In this document: positions 11,054 to 18,898 of the stretch, piece after piece
Numbering within the stretch: position 1 is the first letter of the stretch
Layout of the letters: each line of letters starts with the position of its first letter
Source: Leuconostoc mesenteroides subsp. mesenteroides
GTDB taxonomy: Bacteria > Bacillota > Bacilli > Lactobacillales > Lactobacillaceae
Length of the DNA stretch: 64,000 nucleotides
Reading direction: 5' to 3'
Assembly (NCBI GenBank): GCA_009676745.1
Contig: CP046062.1
Location: 1,349,501-1,413,500, forward strand
The notes under the pieces: model-generated
Database searches by the model: none
The model's input: the letters and a program-made list of their open reading frames with translations, nothing else
Told to the model about the DNA's origin: nothing
Translations under genes and position numbers: made by a program

Positions 11054-12763
11054 TTATAGATGCAACGTGGTTGAAGAAGTATACAAGTACACTCTGACTT
11101 CATATGGTTTTAATGTTTGATTGTCATTTGTTGGGTAATTTTCAACAAGTAACTTGCTTTCAGAGGGGACATCGTATCGGCGTGTGACCGAATGAGAAGT
11201 GAAGTTTGCAATGACGAACAAGGTTTCTTTTTTATTTTTCCGTGTGTAGGCGAAGACTTCCTTATCATCTTCGTTCCCTTTGAATAAATTGAAATCACCA
11301 TCTGTGATTACTGGCAAAGTATGGCGCAATTTGATCAACTTTTGATAAAAATAAAACAATGAATTTGGATTTGACAATTCATCTTCTGCGTTGATTGTTT
11401 GATAATTAGGGTTCACAGATAGCCAAGGTTTAACATGACTAAAGCCTGCGTAAATATTGTTGTTCCATTGCATCGGCGTTCTTGAATTATCACGTGACCG
11501 TGCACGAAGATATTTCATCATGTCTTCAGATGTAATAAGCTTTTCTTTGTTAACTAGCTCTTCATATGCGTTAATGGATTCCAAATCTTCATATTGTGAC
11601 AATTCCTGAAAACCAGCATTTGTCATTCCTAATTCTTCACCTTGGTATATATAAGGTGTCCCTTGCATGAAATGTAAAAGGGCAGCCAACATTTTTCCAG
11701 AAATTTCTCGATATTCTTCTGAGTCATTACCAAATCTTGATATAGCACGAGGTTGATCATGATTGTTCCAATACAAGCTATTCCACGCCTTACCATACAG
11801 CGACTTCTGCCATTTGGTCAAATTATCACGTAAATTTTGTAATGACACTTTTTTATCAGACCATTTTCCGAGCGCTGGGTTGTCGTTACCATCCAGGCTA
11901 ACATGTTCAAACTGAAAAACCATGTTTAGTTCTGTTCCGTTCAAATTTGCATATTTCTCTGCTTCTTTTGTGTCGACACCGATAGTTTCACCAACTGTAA
12001 TCCAATCATGTTTTTTCAAGACATGATTGTTCATTTCGGTTAGATAGTCATGAATATGAGGCCCATTGGCAACAACTTCAGCAGCATCACCATATAATTC
12101 TGAGCCATGTATTCGACCATCAGGTAATCCCGCTGGTTTTGAAATAAGAGAAATGACGTCCATACGAAAACCATCAATTCCTTTTGTAGCCCACCAATTC
12201 ATCATGTCGAATATTGAGTGTCTAAGTTCGGGATTATCCCAATTTAAGTCCGGCTGTTCTTTGGCAAATAAATGTAGATAATACTGTCCAGAGTTCTTAT
12301 CAAATGTCCAAGCAGGACCAGAAAAGAATGAACCCCAGTTATTTGGTTCATGACCATTAACTGGGTCACGCCAAATATAGTAATCTCGGTACTTATTGTC
12401 CGAATCTTTACTACTGATGCTCTTTTGGAACCACTCATGCTCAAAAGAACTATGGTTAACTACGAGATCCATCATTATTTTTAATCCACGTTGGTGGGCA
12501 CTGGCTAGTAGTTCTTCAAAATCGTGCATGTTGCCAAAAGTAGGGTTAATGCTTTTATAATCTGAAATATCATAGCCACCGTCAATATTTGAGGTTTTAT
12601 AGACGGGATTCAACCAGATAACGTCAACACCTAGTTTTTCGATATAGTCAAGACGATTTATTATGCCTCTCAAATCACCTATACCATCATCGTCACTATC
12701 TTGAAAACTTTTTGGATAAACTTGATATACAACAGCATTTTGCCACCACATTGTCTTATTCAT
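11054..12763 (-). CDS. GH13 alpha-glucosidase (oligo-1,6-glucosidase type)
   Basis: Intracellular alpha-glucosidase, 569 residues, intact paralogue of the truncated enzyme at window start. It opens MWWQNAVVYQVYPKSFQDSDDDGIGDLRGI, the standard GH13 start, and carries LVVNHSS, GFRMDVI (nucleophile Asp), TVGETIG (acid/base Glu) and NHDQPRA. The frame runs to 12796, but the ATG at 12763 follows AAGGAG at 5 bases and gives the family N terminus. First gene of a minus-strand operon with a GPH symporter and a small protein. Its promoter is covered by a LacI/CcpA-type palindrome. Confidence 0.93.
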   Translation of the reverse strand: MNKTMWWQNAVVYQVYPKSFQDSDDDGIGDLRGIINRLDYIEKLGVDVIWLNPVYKTSNIDGGYDISDYKSINPTFGNMHDFEELLASAHQRGLKIMMDLVVNHSSFEHEWFQKSISSKDSDNKYRDYYIWRDPVNGHEPNNWGSFFSGPAWTFDKNSGQYYLHLFAKEQPDLNWDNPELRHSIFDMMNWWATKGIDGFRMDVISLISKPAGLPDGRIHGSELYGDAAEVVANGPHIHDYLTEMNNHVLKKHDWITVGETIGVDTKEAEKYANLNGTELNMVFQFEHVSLDGNDNPALGKWSDKKVSLQNLRDNLTKWQKSLYGKAWNSLYWNNHDQPRAISRFGNDSEEYREISGKMLAALLHFMQGTPYIYQGEELGMTNAGFQELSQYEDLESINAYEELVNKEKLITSEDMMKYLRARSRDNSRTPMQWNNNIYAGFSHVKPWLSVNPNYQTINAEDELSNPNSLFYFYQKLIKLRHTLPVITDGDFNLFKGNEDDKEVFAYTRKNKKETLFVIANFTSHSVTRRYDVPSESKLLVENYPTNDNQTLKPYEVRVYLYTSSTTLHL

Positions 12764-12809
12764 AAGATCTCCTTCTCTATAATTGGAACGTTCCATTTAT
12801 TTACCACAT

Positions 12810-12850
12810 AGTATAAACCGAATAAGGCGTAAATGCAAGCGCTTACATTT
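12810..12850 (-). promoter_or_regulatory. Promoter and LacI/CcpA-type operator of the alpha-glucoside operon
   Basis: On the minus strand, -35 TTGCAT (12838-12833), a 17-base spacer and -10 TATACT (12815-12810). The -35 lies inside AAATGCAAGCGCTTACATTT (12831-12850), a 20-bp palindrome with one mismatched pair. The core resembles cre with one off-consensus base. The symmetry extends beyond a normal cre, which suits the local LacI-type regulator, or both proteins. Confidence 0.75.
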
Positions 12851-12904
12851 GGAAAAGAGATTTTATATTACAATGATGAAAATAGTATATTTAAATTGAA
12901 AAGC

Positions 12905-13070
12905 TAGTAATAATAATGTATAATTCGGGAGACAGTCTCTAGCCCATTTGCGGGACGGTTGCTGTTGTTAGTGGAGTAGAATACAAAACGATTGATATGT
13001 ATGTGCAATGAAATAAAGCATAATTAAAGATATTTTTTAAGTCTATGAAAACTAATGGTTATAAGTTAAA
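12905..13070 (+). promoter_or_regulatory. Leader of the exosortase operon with a GC-richer, possibly structured segment
   Basis: The divergent gap before the Firmicu-CTERM gene contains a block (about 12928-12990) that is clearly richer in G and C than its AT-rich surroundings, with short complementary segments such as GTAT-TTC near 12918 against GAATAC near 12978. It could be a 5' UTR structure. I do not recognise a known riboswitch class in it. No T-tract terminator precedes the gene. Confidence 0.35.
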
Positions 13071-13085
13071 GGGAGGTATCGTTAA

Positions 13086-13802
13086 TTGCGTTTCAAAAAG
13101 ATATTAATACTAGTTATTTTGTCAGTAAATTTATTGACAGTTGCCTTATTGTATCCAAGCCTAGTCAAGGCGGATACAGCAAATGATTACAATATTACAA
13201 TTGATGGTAATTTTTCGGATTGGGCAGACAAACCTAAAACGGACATCTTCTTTGACTATAACAATGGTAATGTTACCAAACAAGGTTCTTTTTTAGCTGA
13301 CGATAAGTATTTATATATTTATATTGATATGGATCCTTATAATCAGGGACATAATTACAGGTTTCAAGGAAGTGGTTGGAATGTCCAAGTTGGTAACAAT
13401 GTTACTAGTTTATCATTTTCAGTTGATGGCGGAATATGGTCTTTGCAACCTGGTTCGAAAGCCGGTATTTCTTCCGTTTGGGCTTGGAGTAATAATGACC
13501 CTGATAAATTATTTATTAACCAACAAATTCCAGGTGTTACAGGTTATGTGGCTTCTAAAAAAGCGAGTAATGGATGGGCATATCATGATCAGGCAGAGAT
13601 TAGAATTCCATTAAGTGGCTTTTTAAAAAATCCAGATATGGCGCAAAGCCTTATAATTTATGATACTGATAACATGGGACAACAAAAAGTAACGGTAACT
13701 GGTGCTAGTACAGGTGGAAATTTTATCGTTGTGAGTGGTTTTATTATGGCGATCCTATTAGTATTATCTGGCAAATTTTTAAAAAATAGAAAGAGGGGCT
13801 AA
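13086..13802 (+). CDS. Secreted Firmicu-CTERM protein with CBM9-like domain, putative XrtG substrate
   Basis: Exported surface protein, 238 residues. A signal peptide (about 1-30: basic MRFKK, hydrophobic core, cleavage near VKADT) is followed by a domain starting ITIDGNFSDWADKP, the pattern of CBM9/DOMON-like carbohydrate-binding domains. The C terminus is tripartite: a GASTGG motif, a hydrophobic stretch (NFIVVSGFIMAILLVLSG) and a basic tail KNRKRG. That is the Firmicu-CTERM sorting signal known to co-occur with exosortase XrtG. The start is TTG at 13086, 9 bases after GGGAGG. XrtG follows after 5 bases, its ribosome site lying in this gene's last codons. Confidence 0.87.
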   Translation: MRFKKILILVILSVNLLTVALLYPSLVKADTANDYNITIDGNFSDWADKPKTDIFFDYNNGNVTKQGSFLADDKYLYIYIDMDPYNQGHNYRFQGSGWNVQVGNNVTSLSFSVDGGIWSLQPGSKAGISSVWAWSNNDPDKLFINQQIPGVTGYVASKKASNGWAYHDQAEIRIPLSGFLKNPDMAQSLIIYDTDNMGQQKVTVTGASTGGNFIVVSGFIMAILLVLSGKFLKNRKRG

Positions 13803-13807
13803 TTTTT

Positions 13808-14380
13808 TTGAGTATCTTTTTATTAATTAGTGGTGTTATTTGGCTTTATGCTTTATCTGTTTTTAAAAGAGCGAATCTTCCAGCTTTTTATTTTATTGTA
13901 GGTAGTATAGGGCTATTTTTTATTTTATTTTTCTTTAGCAAACCTTACTTTATTTGGATAATGGCGCGAGCGGTTACGTTTGCTGTTTCTTTGGTCGCGC
14001 ATCCCTTAAATTTGGCTACTGTATATTTAGATTATGGTTTAATTGCTATTAATAATGGGTTTAACATGATTACAATGTCAATTGACTATGAATGTTCAGG
14101 AGTCATAGAAACAGCGGCATTCTGGGCCTTATTGGCGTTCTATCCAATGTATCAAGCTAAAGAAAAAGCTGTGCTAGCTTTACTAGGCCTTTTATGGATG
14201 TACGTTACTAATGTTATTAGATTAATTTTGATTGTATTGATTGTTCATACTTTTGGTGTGGATTATTTCTTTTTAGCGCATTCAATTATCGGCCGAATTG
14301 TTTTTTATATCTTTGCAGTTTTCTTTTACTACAAAGTATTTACATATGGTTATTTAGCAAAAAATAAAAAGAAGGTGTAA
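13808..14380 (+). CDS. xrtG: Exosortase family protein XrtG
   Basis: Membrane transpeptidase-like enzyme predicted to cleave the C-terminal sorting signal of the preceding protein. 190 residues, about 6-7 membrane helices. The exosortase triad is visible: C96 in DYECSGVIE, R138 in NVIRL and H158 in AHSIIGR. The TTG start at 13808 follows AGAGGGG. The stop abuts the ATG of the glycosyltransferase gene, indicating tight co-translation. The Firmicutes XrtG family is defined by this set of neighbours; to my knowledge its biochemistry is not established. Confidence 0.9.
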   Translation: MSIFLLISGVIWLYALSVFKRANLPAFYFIVGSIGLFFILFFFSKPYFIWIMARAVTFAVSLVAHPLNLATVYLDYGLIAINNGFNMITMSIDYECSGVIETAAFWALLAFYPMYQAKEKAVLALLGLLWMYVTNVIRLILIVLIVHTFGVDYFFLAHSIIGRIVFYIFAVFFYYKVFTYGYLAKNKKKV

Positions 14381-15727
14381 ATGAACTACGTATTTTTTTC
14401 AACGTTAAGTCAAATGGGATTCTGGATTACTTGGCTACTGGTTCCTATTTTAGTAGAAACAGTTCCGGCAATCTCATCTTTTCTAAAAATATTCTTTCAT
14501 ACAATTGGTCATTCAAAATCTGAAAAAAGTCCAACTTTTTGGCCTTTTATTTCAATTATTATTCCAGTATACAACTCTGAAGATACACTTTATGAATGCA
14601 TTCAGTCAGTGTGTCAATCAACCTATCCTATAGATAAAATTCAAGTCATAGTGGTAGATAATAAAAGTAAAGACCAAAGTTTCAAAGCATTTCAATCCGC
14701 ACAAAATAGTTTTCCAAAAATAAATATGCAGTGGATGAAAACCGAGCAAGGAAAAGCTCGTGCGCTAAACTCTGCGATTTACAATAGCTCAGGTACGTAT
14801 ATTATTAATATTGATAGTGACGGTATTTTAGAGCCTAATGCTTTAAGAAACTTAATCAAAAAGTTTGAAAGTGATATAACCATATCTGCTATGACAGGTA
14901 GTATATTGACACAAAAATCTTTGATTAAACGTACTAAAAATGTTGGATTGAAATGGTTGCAACGTTTAGAATATTTTGAGTATGCACAAGCCTTTATGTC
15001 AGGCAGGAGTATTGAATCACAAAACAATCATCTATATACCATGTCCGGTGCATTTTCAGGATTCCGAAAAGATGCCTTGATGAAAACCTTTATGTATGAC
15101 GTCTCAACTGTTGGTGAGGACATTGATATTACTTTTCAAGTTAGAGACAAAACGAATGGAAAAGTCGTTCTTTGCGCAGATGCTTTCTTTTTCGTTGACC
15201 CGATTGAAAGTTGGAATAAGCTATATATGCAGCGGCAACGTTGGCAGCGTGGTCAAATTGAAGTATCGAAAAAGTATTCTGGAAATCGTTTAGGATTAAA
15301 ATCATTTTTCTCAAATTTTTTGGTGAGAAGACTAATCATAGATCATACGTTTATGTTTCTAAAAACAATATGGATTTTCGCAAGCATTGCTCTCTTGTTT
15401 TTAAACTATTCACCCTTACTGCTGTTGCTATCATATGTTGCTATTTATCTTCTATATGTTTTCATGAGTATGATGGTTTTTGTTAATGTAAACATGATGT
15501 TAAAAAAATTTAGTGACGAGCGTAAATTTTATTTTTCATTATTCGATTGTATATTCTGGATACCTATATATAATTTTATTTTGTCTTGGATACGTTTAAT
15601 TGGTGTAATTAATACAGAATACCTTTCTGCTAAGTGGACTGCGAAAAATTATCATGAAGAATTCAAGACAGTAGGAACAATTGTTAAACAAGACTTTATT
15701 AAAATTAAAGGAGGTAGAAAAAAATGA
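14381..15727 (+). CDS. XrtG-associated processive glycosyltransferase (GT2)
   Basis: Membrane GT2 likely polymerising or adding sugar residues. 448 residues: an N-terminal helix, a GT-A domain (ISIIIPVYNSEDTL), the metal-binding DxD as D145-S-D147, ED at 246-247 in VGEDIDITF and QRQRW at 284-288, then three or four C-terminal membrane helices. The D, DxD, ED, Q-x-x-RW set is the signature of processive beta-glycosyltransferases such as cellulose or poly-GlcNAc synthases. Its ATG touches the xrtG stop and it overlaps the next gene by 4 bases. The product and acceptor are unknown; the operon suggests a glycan joined to the sorted protein. Confidence 0.87.
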   Translation: MNYVFFSTLSQMGFWITWLLVPILVETVPAISSFLKIFFHTIGHSKSEKSPTFWPFISIIIPVYNSEDTLYECIQSVCQSTYPIDKIQVIVVDNKSKDQSFKAFQSAQNSFPKINMQWMKTEQGKARALNSAIYNSSGTYIINIDSDGILEPNALRNLIKKFESDITISAMTGSILTQKSLIKRTKNVGLKWLQRLEYFEYAQAFMSGRSIESQNNHLYTMSGAFSGFRKDALMKTFMYDVSTVGEDIDITFQVRDKTNGKVVLCADAFFFVDPIESWNKLYMQRQRWQRGQIEVSKKYSGNRLGLKSFFSNFLVRRLIIDHTFMFLKTIWIFASIALLFLNYSPLLLLLSYVAIYLLYVFMSMMVFVNVNMMLKKFSDERKFYFSLFDCIFWIPIYNFILSWIRLIGVINTEYLSAKWTAKNYHEEFKTVGTIVKQDFIKIKGGRKK

Positions 15728-16104
15728 ATTTAGTAGGAACTTATCATTTGAAATATTATATTCATGCTACTCATGCAATTAGATGGGAAAATGGTGAAGG
15801 TGAAGAACATGCACATTCTTGGGAAATAGCAGTAGAGTTCCGTTCAACTAACGAAGATATGATTGTATTTGATAAAATTGAGGGCTCTTTAGATGAGCTT
15901 TTTAAAACATATTCTGGTAAATTTCTGAACAAGGTTGAACCTTTTACCACAATAGATCCTACTTTAGAAAACATAACAAAGTTCTTTTTTACGTTAGTAG
16001 CAAAGCAGATTTCACCAATGCATGCACAACTAAATAAAATTGAGATTGGTGAATCACCAATGAGATTTTACTATGTGACCCGAGATGATATGAGCGGTGA
16101 ATAG
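15724..16104 (+). CDS. XrtG-associated 6-pyruvoyl-tetrahydropterin synthase-like protein
   Basis: 126-residue protein of the PTPS/QueD fold found with XrtG loci. Probable Zn2+ ligands remain: H17 in ATHAIRW and H29/H31 in EEHAHSWEI. The C-terminal GESPMRFYYV resembles the Glu-containing end of PTPS. The catalytic Cys usual in PTPS and QueD is not seen in the expected place, so pterin or queuosine synthesis is unlikely; the substrate is unknown. Starts by ATGA overlap with the glycosyltransferase gene and ends 3 bases before the next ATG. Confidence 0.82.
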   Translation: MNLVGTYHLKYYIHATHAIRWENGEGEEHAHSWEIAVEFRSTNEDMIVFDKIEGSLDELFKTYSGKFLNKVEPFTTIDPTLENITKFFFTLVAKQISPMHAQLNKIEIGESPMRFYYVTRDDMSGE

Positions 16105-16107
16105 CAT

Positions 16108-17664
16108 ATGAAAGAGAAAATATTTTCTTTGGGAAATACTGCTATTCTAATTTTATTTTATTTACTCTTTGGTATTACCTATATTTCAGCGATTCTATCC
16201 GATAATTTTACTATCGGCGATAATTTAAAAAGAGGTACCACAACTACGTTGGGACTGCTTATTTTTCTTGGCATCATCTTATTGGTTATCAGTCTGATTT
16301 ATTTTGTACCTAAAGTCAAAAATTCTGTAATATTTATTTTTAAACAGCATAAAAATATTACATCAGTTGCATTATTTTTATTGCTAGTTTTAGTACAATT
16401 TTTATTTGTAACAGTCTTTCATCCTAAAATTGGTTGGGATCCATCAGCATTAATTAATACACTAGACAATGTAGATGATGTAAATAATAGAGCATATTTT
16501 AGTTTGAATTCAAATAACCTGCCCATTCTGTTGTTCATGTCATTTCTTTCAAATGTTTTTCAGTTGAAGACATGGTTATTTTTTGATTATCTGACCATAG
16601 TTATGGTTGATCTATCGATTGTTTTTTCGGTTGCTACCTCTTATATGGTTGACAGACGTTACTTTGCTGTTTCTTTGTATATTAATATCTTAGTATTCGG
16701 CTTTTTCCCTTGGATTGTTGTACCTTATACAGACACATGGGTTTTACCATTTGTATCAGCATTTTTGTTTTTCTATTTCAGCGCAAAGAGAGTGTCTAAA
16801 CTGTGGCAGAAAAATTTATTAATGGCACTCTTTGCTTTACTGGTGTGTGGAACGTATTTCATTAAGCCATCCGCAATTATTCCTGCTATCGCAATCGGTT
16901 TCGTTGAGGTGCTCAGCTTGCTGAAAGAACAACATATGTTGCTACCTAAGGTGCTCAAAAAAATTAGTACAGTTTTGGTAGTTATATTTTCTTTTATTTT
17001 TTTATACACGATAACCCAAAGTACAATTACGCAGCAGACATTGATTCACGTCAACCGTGATCGAGCTATTCCGGCGGTACACTTTATGAACATGGGCATT
17101 TCCGGTGAAGGTGGATATAATGCACAGGACACCTTAAAAATGGGTGAGTTAGCAACTAAATCTGAAAAAATTGCATATTCGCAAAAAATGTATGTTAAGC
17201 GGTTAAAAAAACTAGGTGTTATTGGCTATTTTCGTTTTATCATTCAAAAGCAAATAAACAATACTGCCGACGGCTCGTTTGCGTGGGGAAAAGAGGGACA
17301 TTTTATTCAAGGTGACCAGATTCCAAGATCCCATGGCTTAAAAAGGATGATAGAAAACTATCTGTATATTTATGGAGAAAATGTGGCCAACTTTCGTTTT
17401 ATTGCGCAATTTATTTGGTTAATTATCTTAAGCTGTATATTTTTTGGTTGGCATAATAAATCACATGCAACACAAATAATCAGACTAGGCATAACGGGAG
17501 CTTTTTTGTTTCTTCTTTTATTTGAAGGCGGTAGAAGTAGGTACATTATCCAATTTTTACCACTATTTTTATTGGGTGCTAGTCTCTTGGTTCATGATTC
17601 GAAACAAAATATTCAAAAAATTATGGATGCTACATTATTAAAAAGGACGAACAACGAAACATAA
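16108..17664 (+). CDS. XrtG-associated multispanning membrane protein (GT-C-like)
   Basis: 518 residues with about 11-12 membrane helices, last gene of the exosortase operon. The architecture, with an early extracytoplasmic loop containing HPKIGWDPSALIN and a long soluble segment near 320-420 before the final helices, fits the XrtG-associated family resembling GT-C glycosyltransferases. An Asp in the first loop (GWDPS) is where GT-C enzymes often place the catalytic acid. It may transfer lipid-linked sugar on the outer face, but this is inference. Confidence 0.78.
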   Translation: MKEKIFSLGNTAILILFYLLFGITYISAILSDNFTIGDNLKRGTTTTLGLLIFLGIILLVISLIYFVPKVKNSVIFIFKQHKNITSVALFLLLVLVQFLFVTVFHPKIGWDPSALINTLDNVDDVNNRAYFSLNSNNLPILLFMSFLSNVFQLKTWLFFDYLTIVMVDLSIVFSVATSYMVDRRYFAVSLYINILVFGFFPWIVVPYTDTWVLPFVSAFLFFYFSAKRVSKLWQKNLLMALFALLVCGTYFIKPSAIIPAIAIGFVEVLSLLKEQHMLLPKVLKKISTVLVVIFSFIFLYTITQSTITQQTLIHVNRDRAIPAVHFMNMGISGEGGYNAQDTLKMGELATKSEKIAYSQKMYVKRLKKLGVIGYFRFIIQKQINNTADGSFAWGKEGHFIQGDQIPRSHGLKRMIENYLYIYGENVANFRFIAQFIWLIILSCIFFGWHNKSHATQIIRLGITGAFLFLLLFEGGRSRYIIQFLPLFLLGASLLVHDSKQNIQKIMDATLLKRTNNET

Positions 17665-17689
17665 TAATTAAAATTTTGGTAGTATAATG

Positions 17690-17714
17690 TCACTGGTAAC
17701 AGTGGCTTTTTAAT
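17690..17714 (+). terminator. Terminator after the exosortase operon
   Basis: TCACTG-GTAA-CAGTGG hairpin followed by CTTTTTAA. Short stem, moderate strength. Confidence 0.65.
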
Positions 17715-17854
17715 TATGAAAGCGTAAAAATTAAAAGTATAATTATTTTATTTAAAAACACAAATACGGGTTAATGCTAGCAGATTTCAAATTGTATTTT
17801 GAAATGTTACGTTGATCTATGAGTTATCAAACGAAAAATGGAGAACATAAAGGT

Positions 17855-18676
17855 ATGACCAAACAAAAAATAGTATTAATAACTGGTGCTAGTAGCGGTA
17901 TTGGGTATCGAACAGCAGAAAAATTAAGTACACATGGCTTTAAAGTTTATGGTACAGCACGTCGAACCGAAAGAATCAGTCCATTGTCTTCTTTAGGTGT
18001 TATTCCTCTTGAGATGGATTTAACTGATGAACACTCAATTAAATCAGCCGTAGCAGAAGTTATCAGTCGAGATGGCCAAATTGATATTCTAATTAATAAT
18101 GCTGGATATGGTTCGTACGGTGCTATTGAAAATGTTCCTATTGAAGAAGCTAAAAAGCAATTTGAAACGAATTTGTTTGGCCTTGCTACGCTTGTTCAAC
18201 TGGTTTTACCACATATGCGCCATCAAAAATCTGGTCGTATCGTTAATATTTCATCCATGGCAGGACGTATGACAACATATATGGGTGCTTGGTATCATGC
18301 CACTAAGTATGCTTTAGAAGGGTTTAGCGATGCGCTACGAATGGAAGTGAAACCATTTGGTATTGATGTCATTCTTATTGAACCAGGCGGGATTAAAACT
18401 GACTGGGGAACTATTGCTGCAGAGAATCTTCGAAAAACTTCAGTTGATACACCCTATGCTGAGCATGCTTTAGCGGCATCCAAAAGAATGCATCAACTTT
18501 ATACATCTAATAAGCTGACAGATCCAAATGTAGTTGCTTCAACGATTGTAAAGTCAGTAATGACTAAACGACCAAAGCCTAGATACTTAGTGGGTTATGG
18601 TGCCAAGTTGTTGGTTAGTTTACATGCCATTTTGCCTACACGAATGTTTGATAAATTAATTCAAAAGGTTGTTTGA
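17855..18676 (+). CDS. Short-chain dehydrogenase/reductase
   Basis: NAD(P)-dependent oxidoreductase of about 273 residues, Rossmann motif TGASSGIG, NNAG, Ser in SSMAG and YHATK catalytic Tyr/Lys. The form resembles the classical SDRs often annotated as oxidoreductase or retinol-dehydrogenase-like; substrate unknown. The frame opens at 17819, but the ATG at 17855 has GGAGA upstream and gives the canonical N terminus. Single gene with no visible operon partner. Confidence 0.88.
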   Translation: MTKQKIVLITGASSGIGYRTAEKLSTHGFKVYGTARRTERISPLSSLGVIPLEMDLTDEHSIKSAVAEVISRDGQIDILINNAGYGSYGAIENVPIEEAKKQFETNLFGLATLVQLVLPHMRHQKSGRIVNISSMAGRMTTYMGAWYHATKYALEGFSDALRMEVKPFGIDVILIEPGGIKTDWGTIAAENLRKTSVDTPYAEHALAASKRMHQLYTSNKLTDPNVVASTIVKSVMTKRPKPRYLVGYGAKLLVSLHAILPTRMFDKLIQKVV

Positions 18677-18762
18677 ATTTAAGTTAACAACAAATAGACA
18701 GTTTCTAGAGAATGAGTGCTGACTTTTATCGTAGCATTGCCCGGTTGTGCATGAGAATTTAC

Positions 18763-18858
18763 ATTTTCTGTACAAAATTACATTTTCTGTACAGAAAATA
18801 ATTAAATTTATATACACAAATTGTAAGCGTTGACATATAATATAATTAAAGATATTTA
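18763..18858 (+). promoter_or_regulatory. Promoter, cre site and paired palindromic operators of the butanediol dehydrogenase gene
   Basis: TTGACA (18830-18835), 17 bases, TATTTA (18853-18858). A perfect-consensus cre TGTAAGCGTTGACA (18822-18835) overlaps the -35. Upstream lie a perfect 18-bp palindrome ATTTTCTGTACAGAAAAT (18782-18799) and, 19 bases earlier, a copy shortened by two bases (18763-18778). The paired sites look like operators for an unidentified dimeric regulator. Confidence 0.75.
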
Positions 18859-18898
18859 TGTCTTTCAAAATTTAAACTGATAGTTAAAAGGAGAAAAA

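Noticed and set aside
12905-13070. Structured leader as a TPP, yybP-ykoY, preQ1, c-di-GMP or T-box element
   Set aside because: None of the conserved core segments of those classes is present.
14381-15727. Exosortase-linked GT2 as a simple capsule or hyaluronan synthase
   Set aside because: Its contact with xrtG and the PTPS-like gene places it in the XrtG set, not in a capsule cluster.
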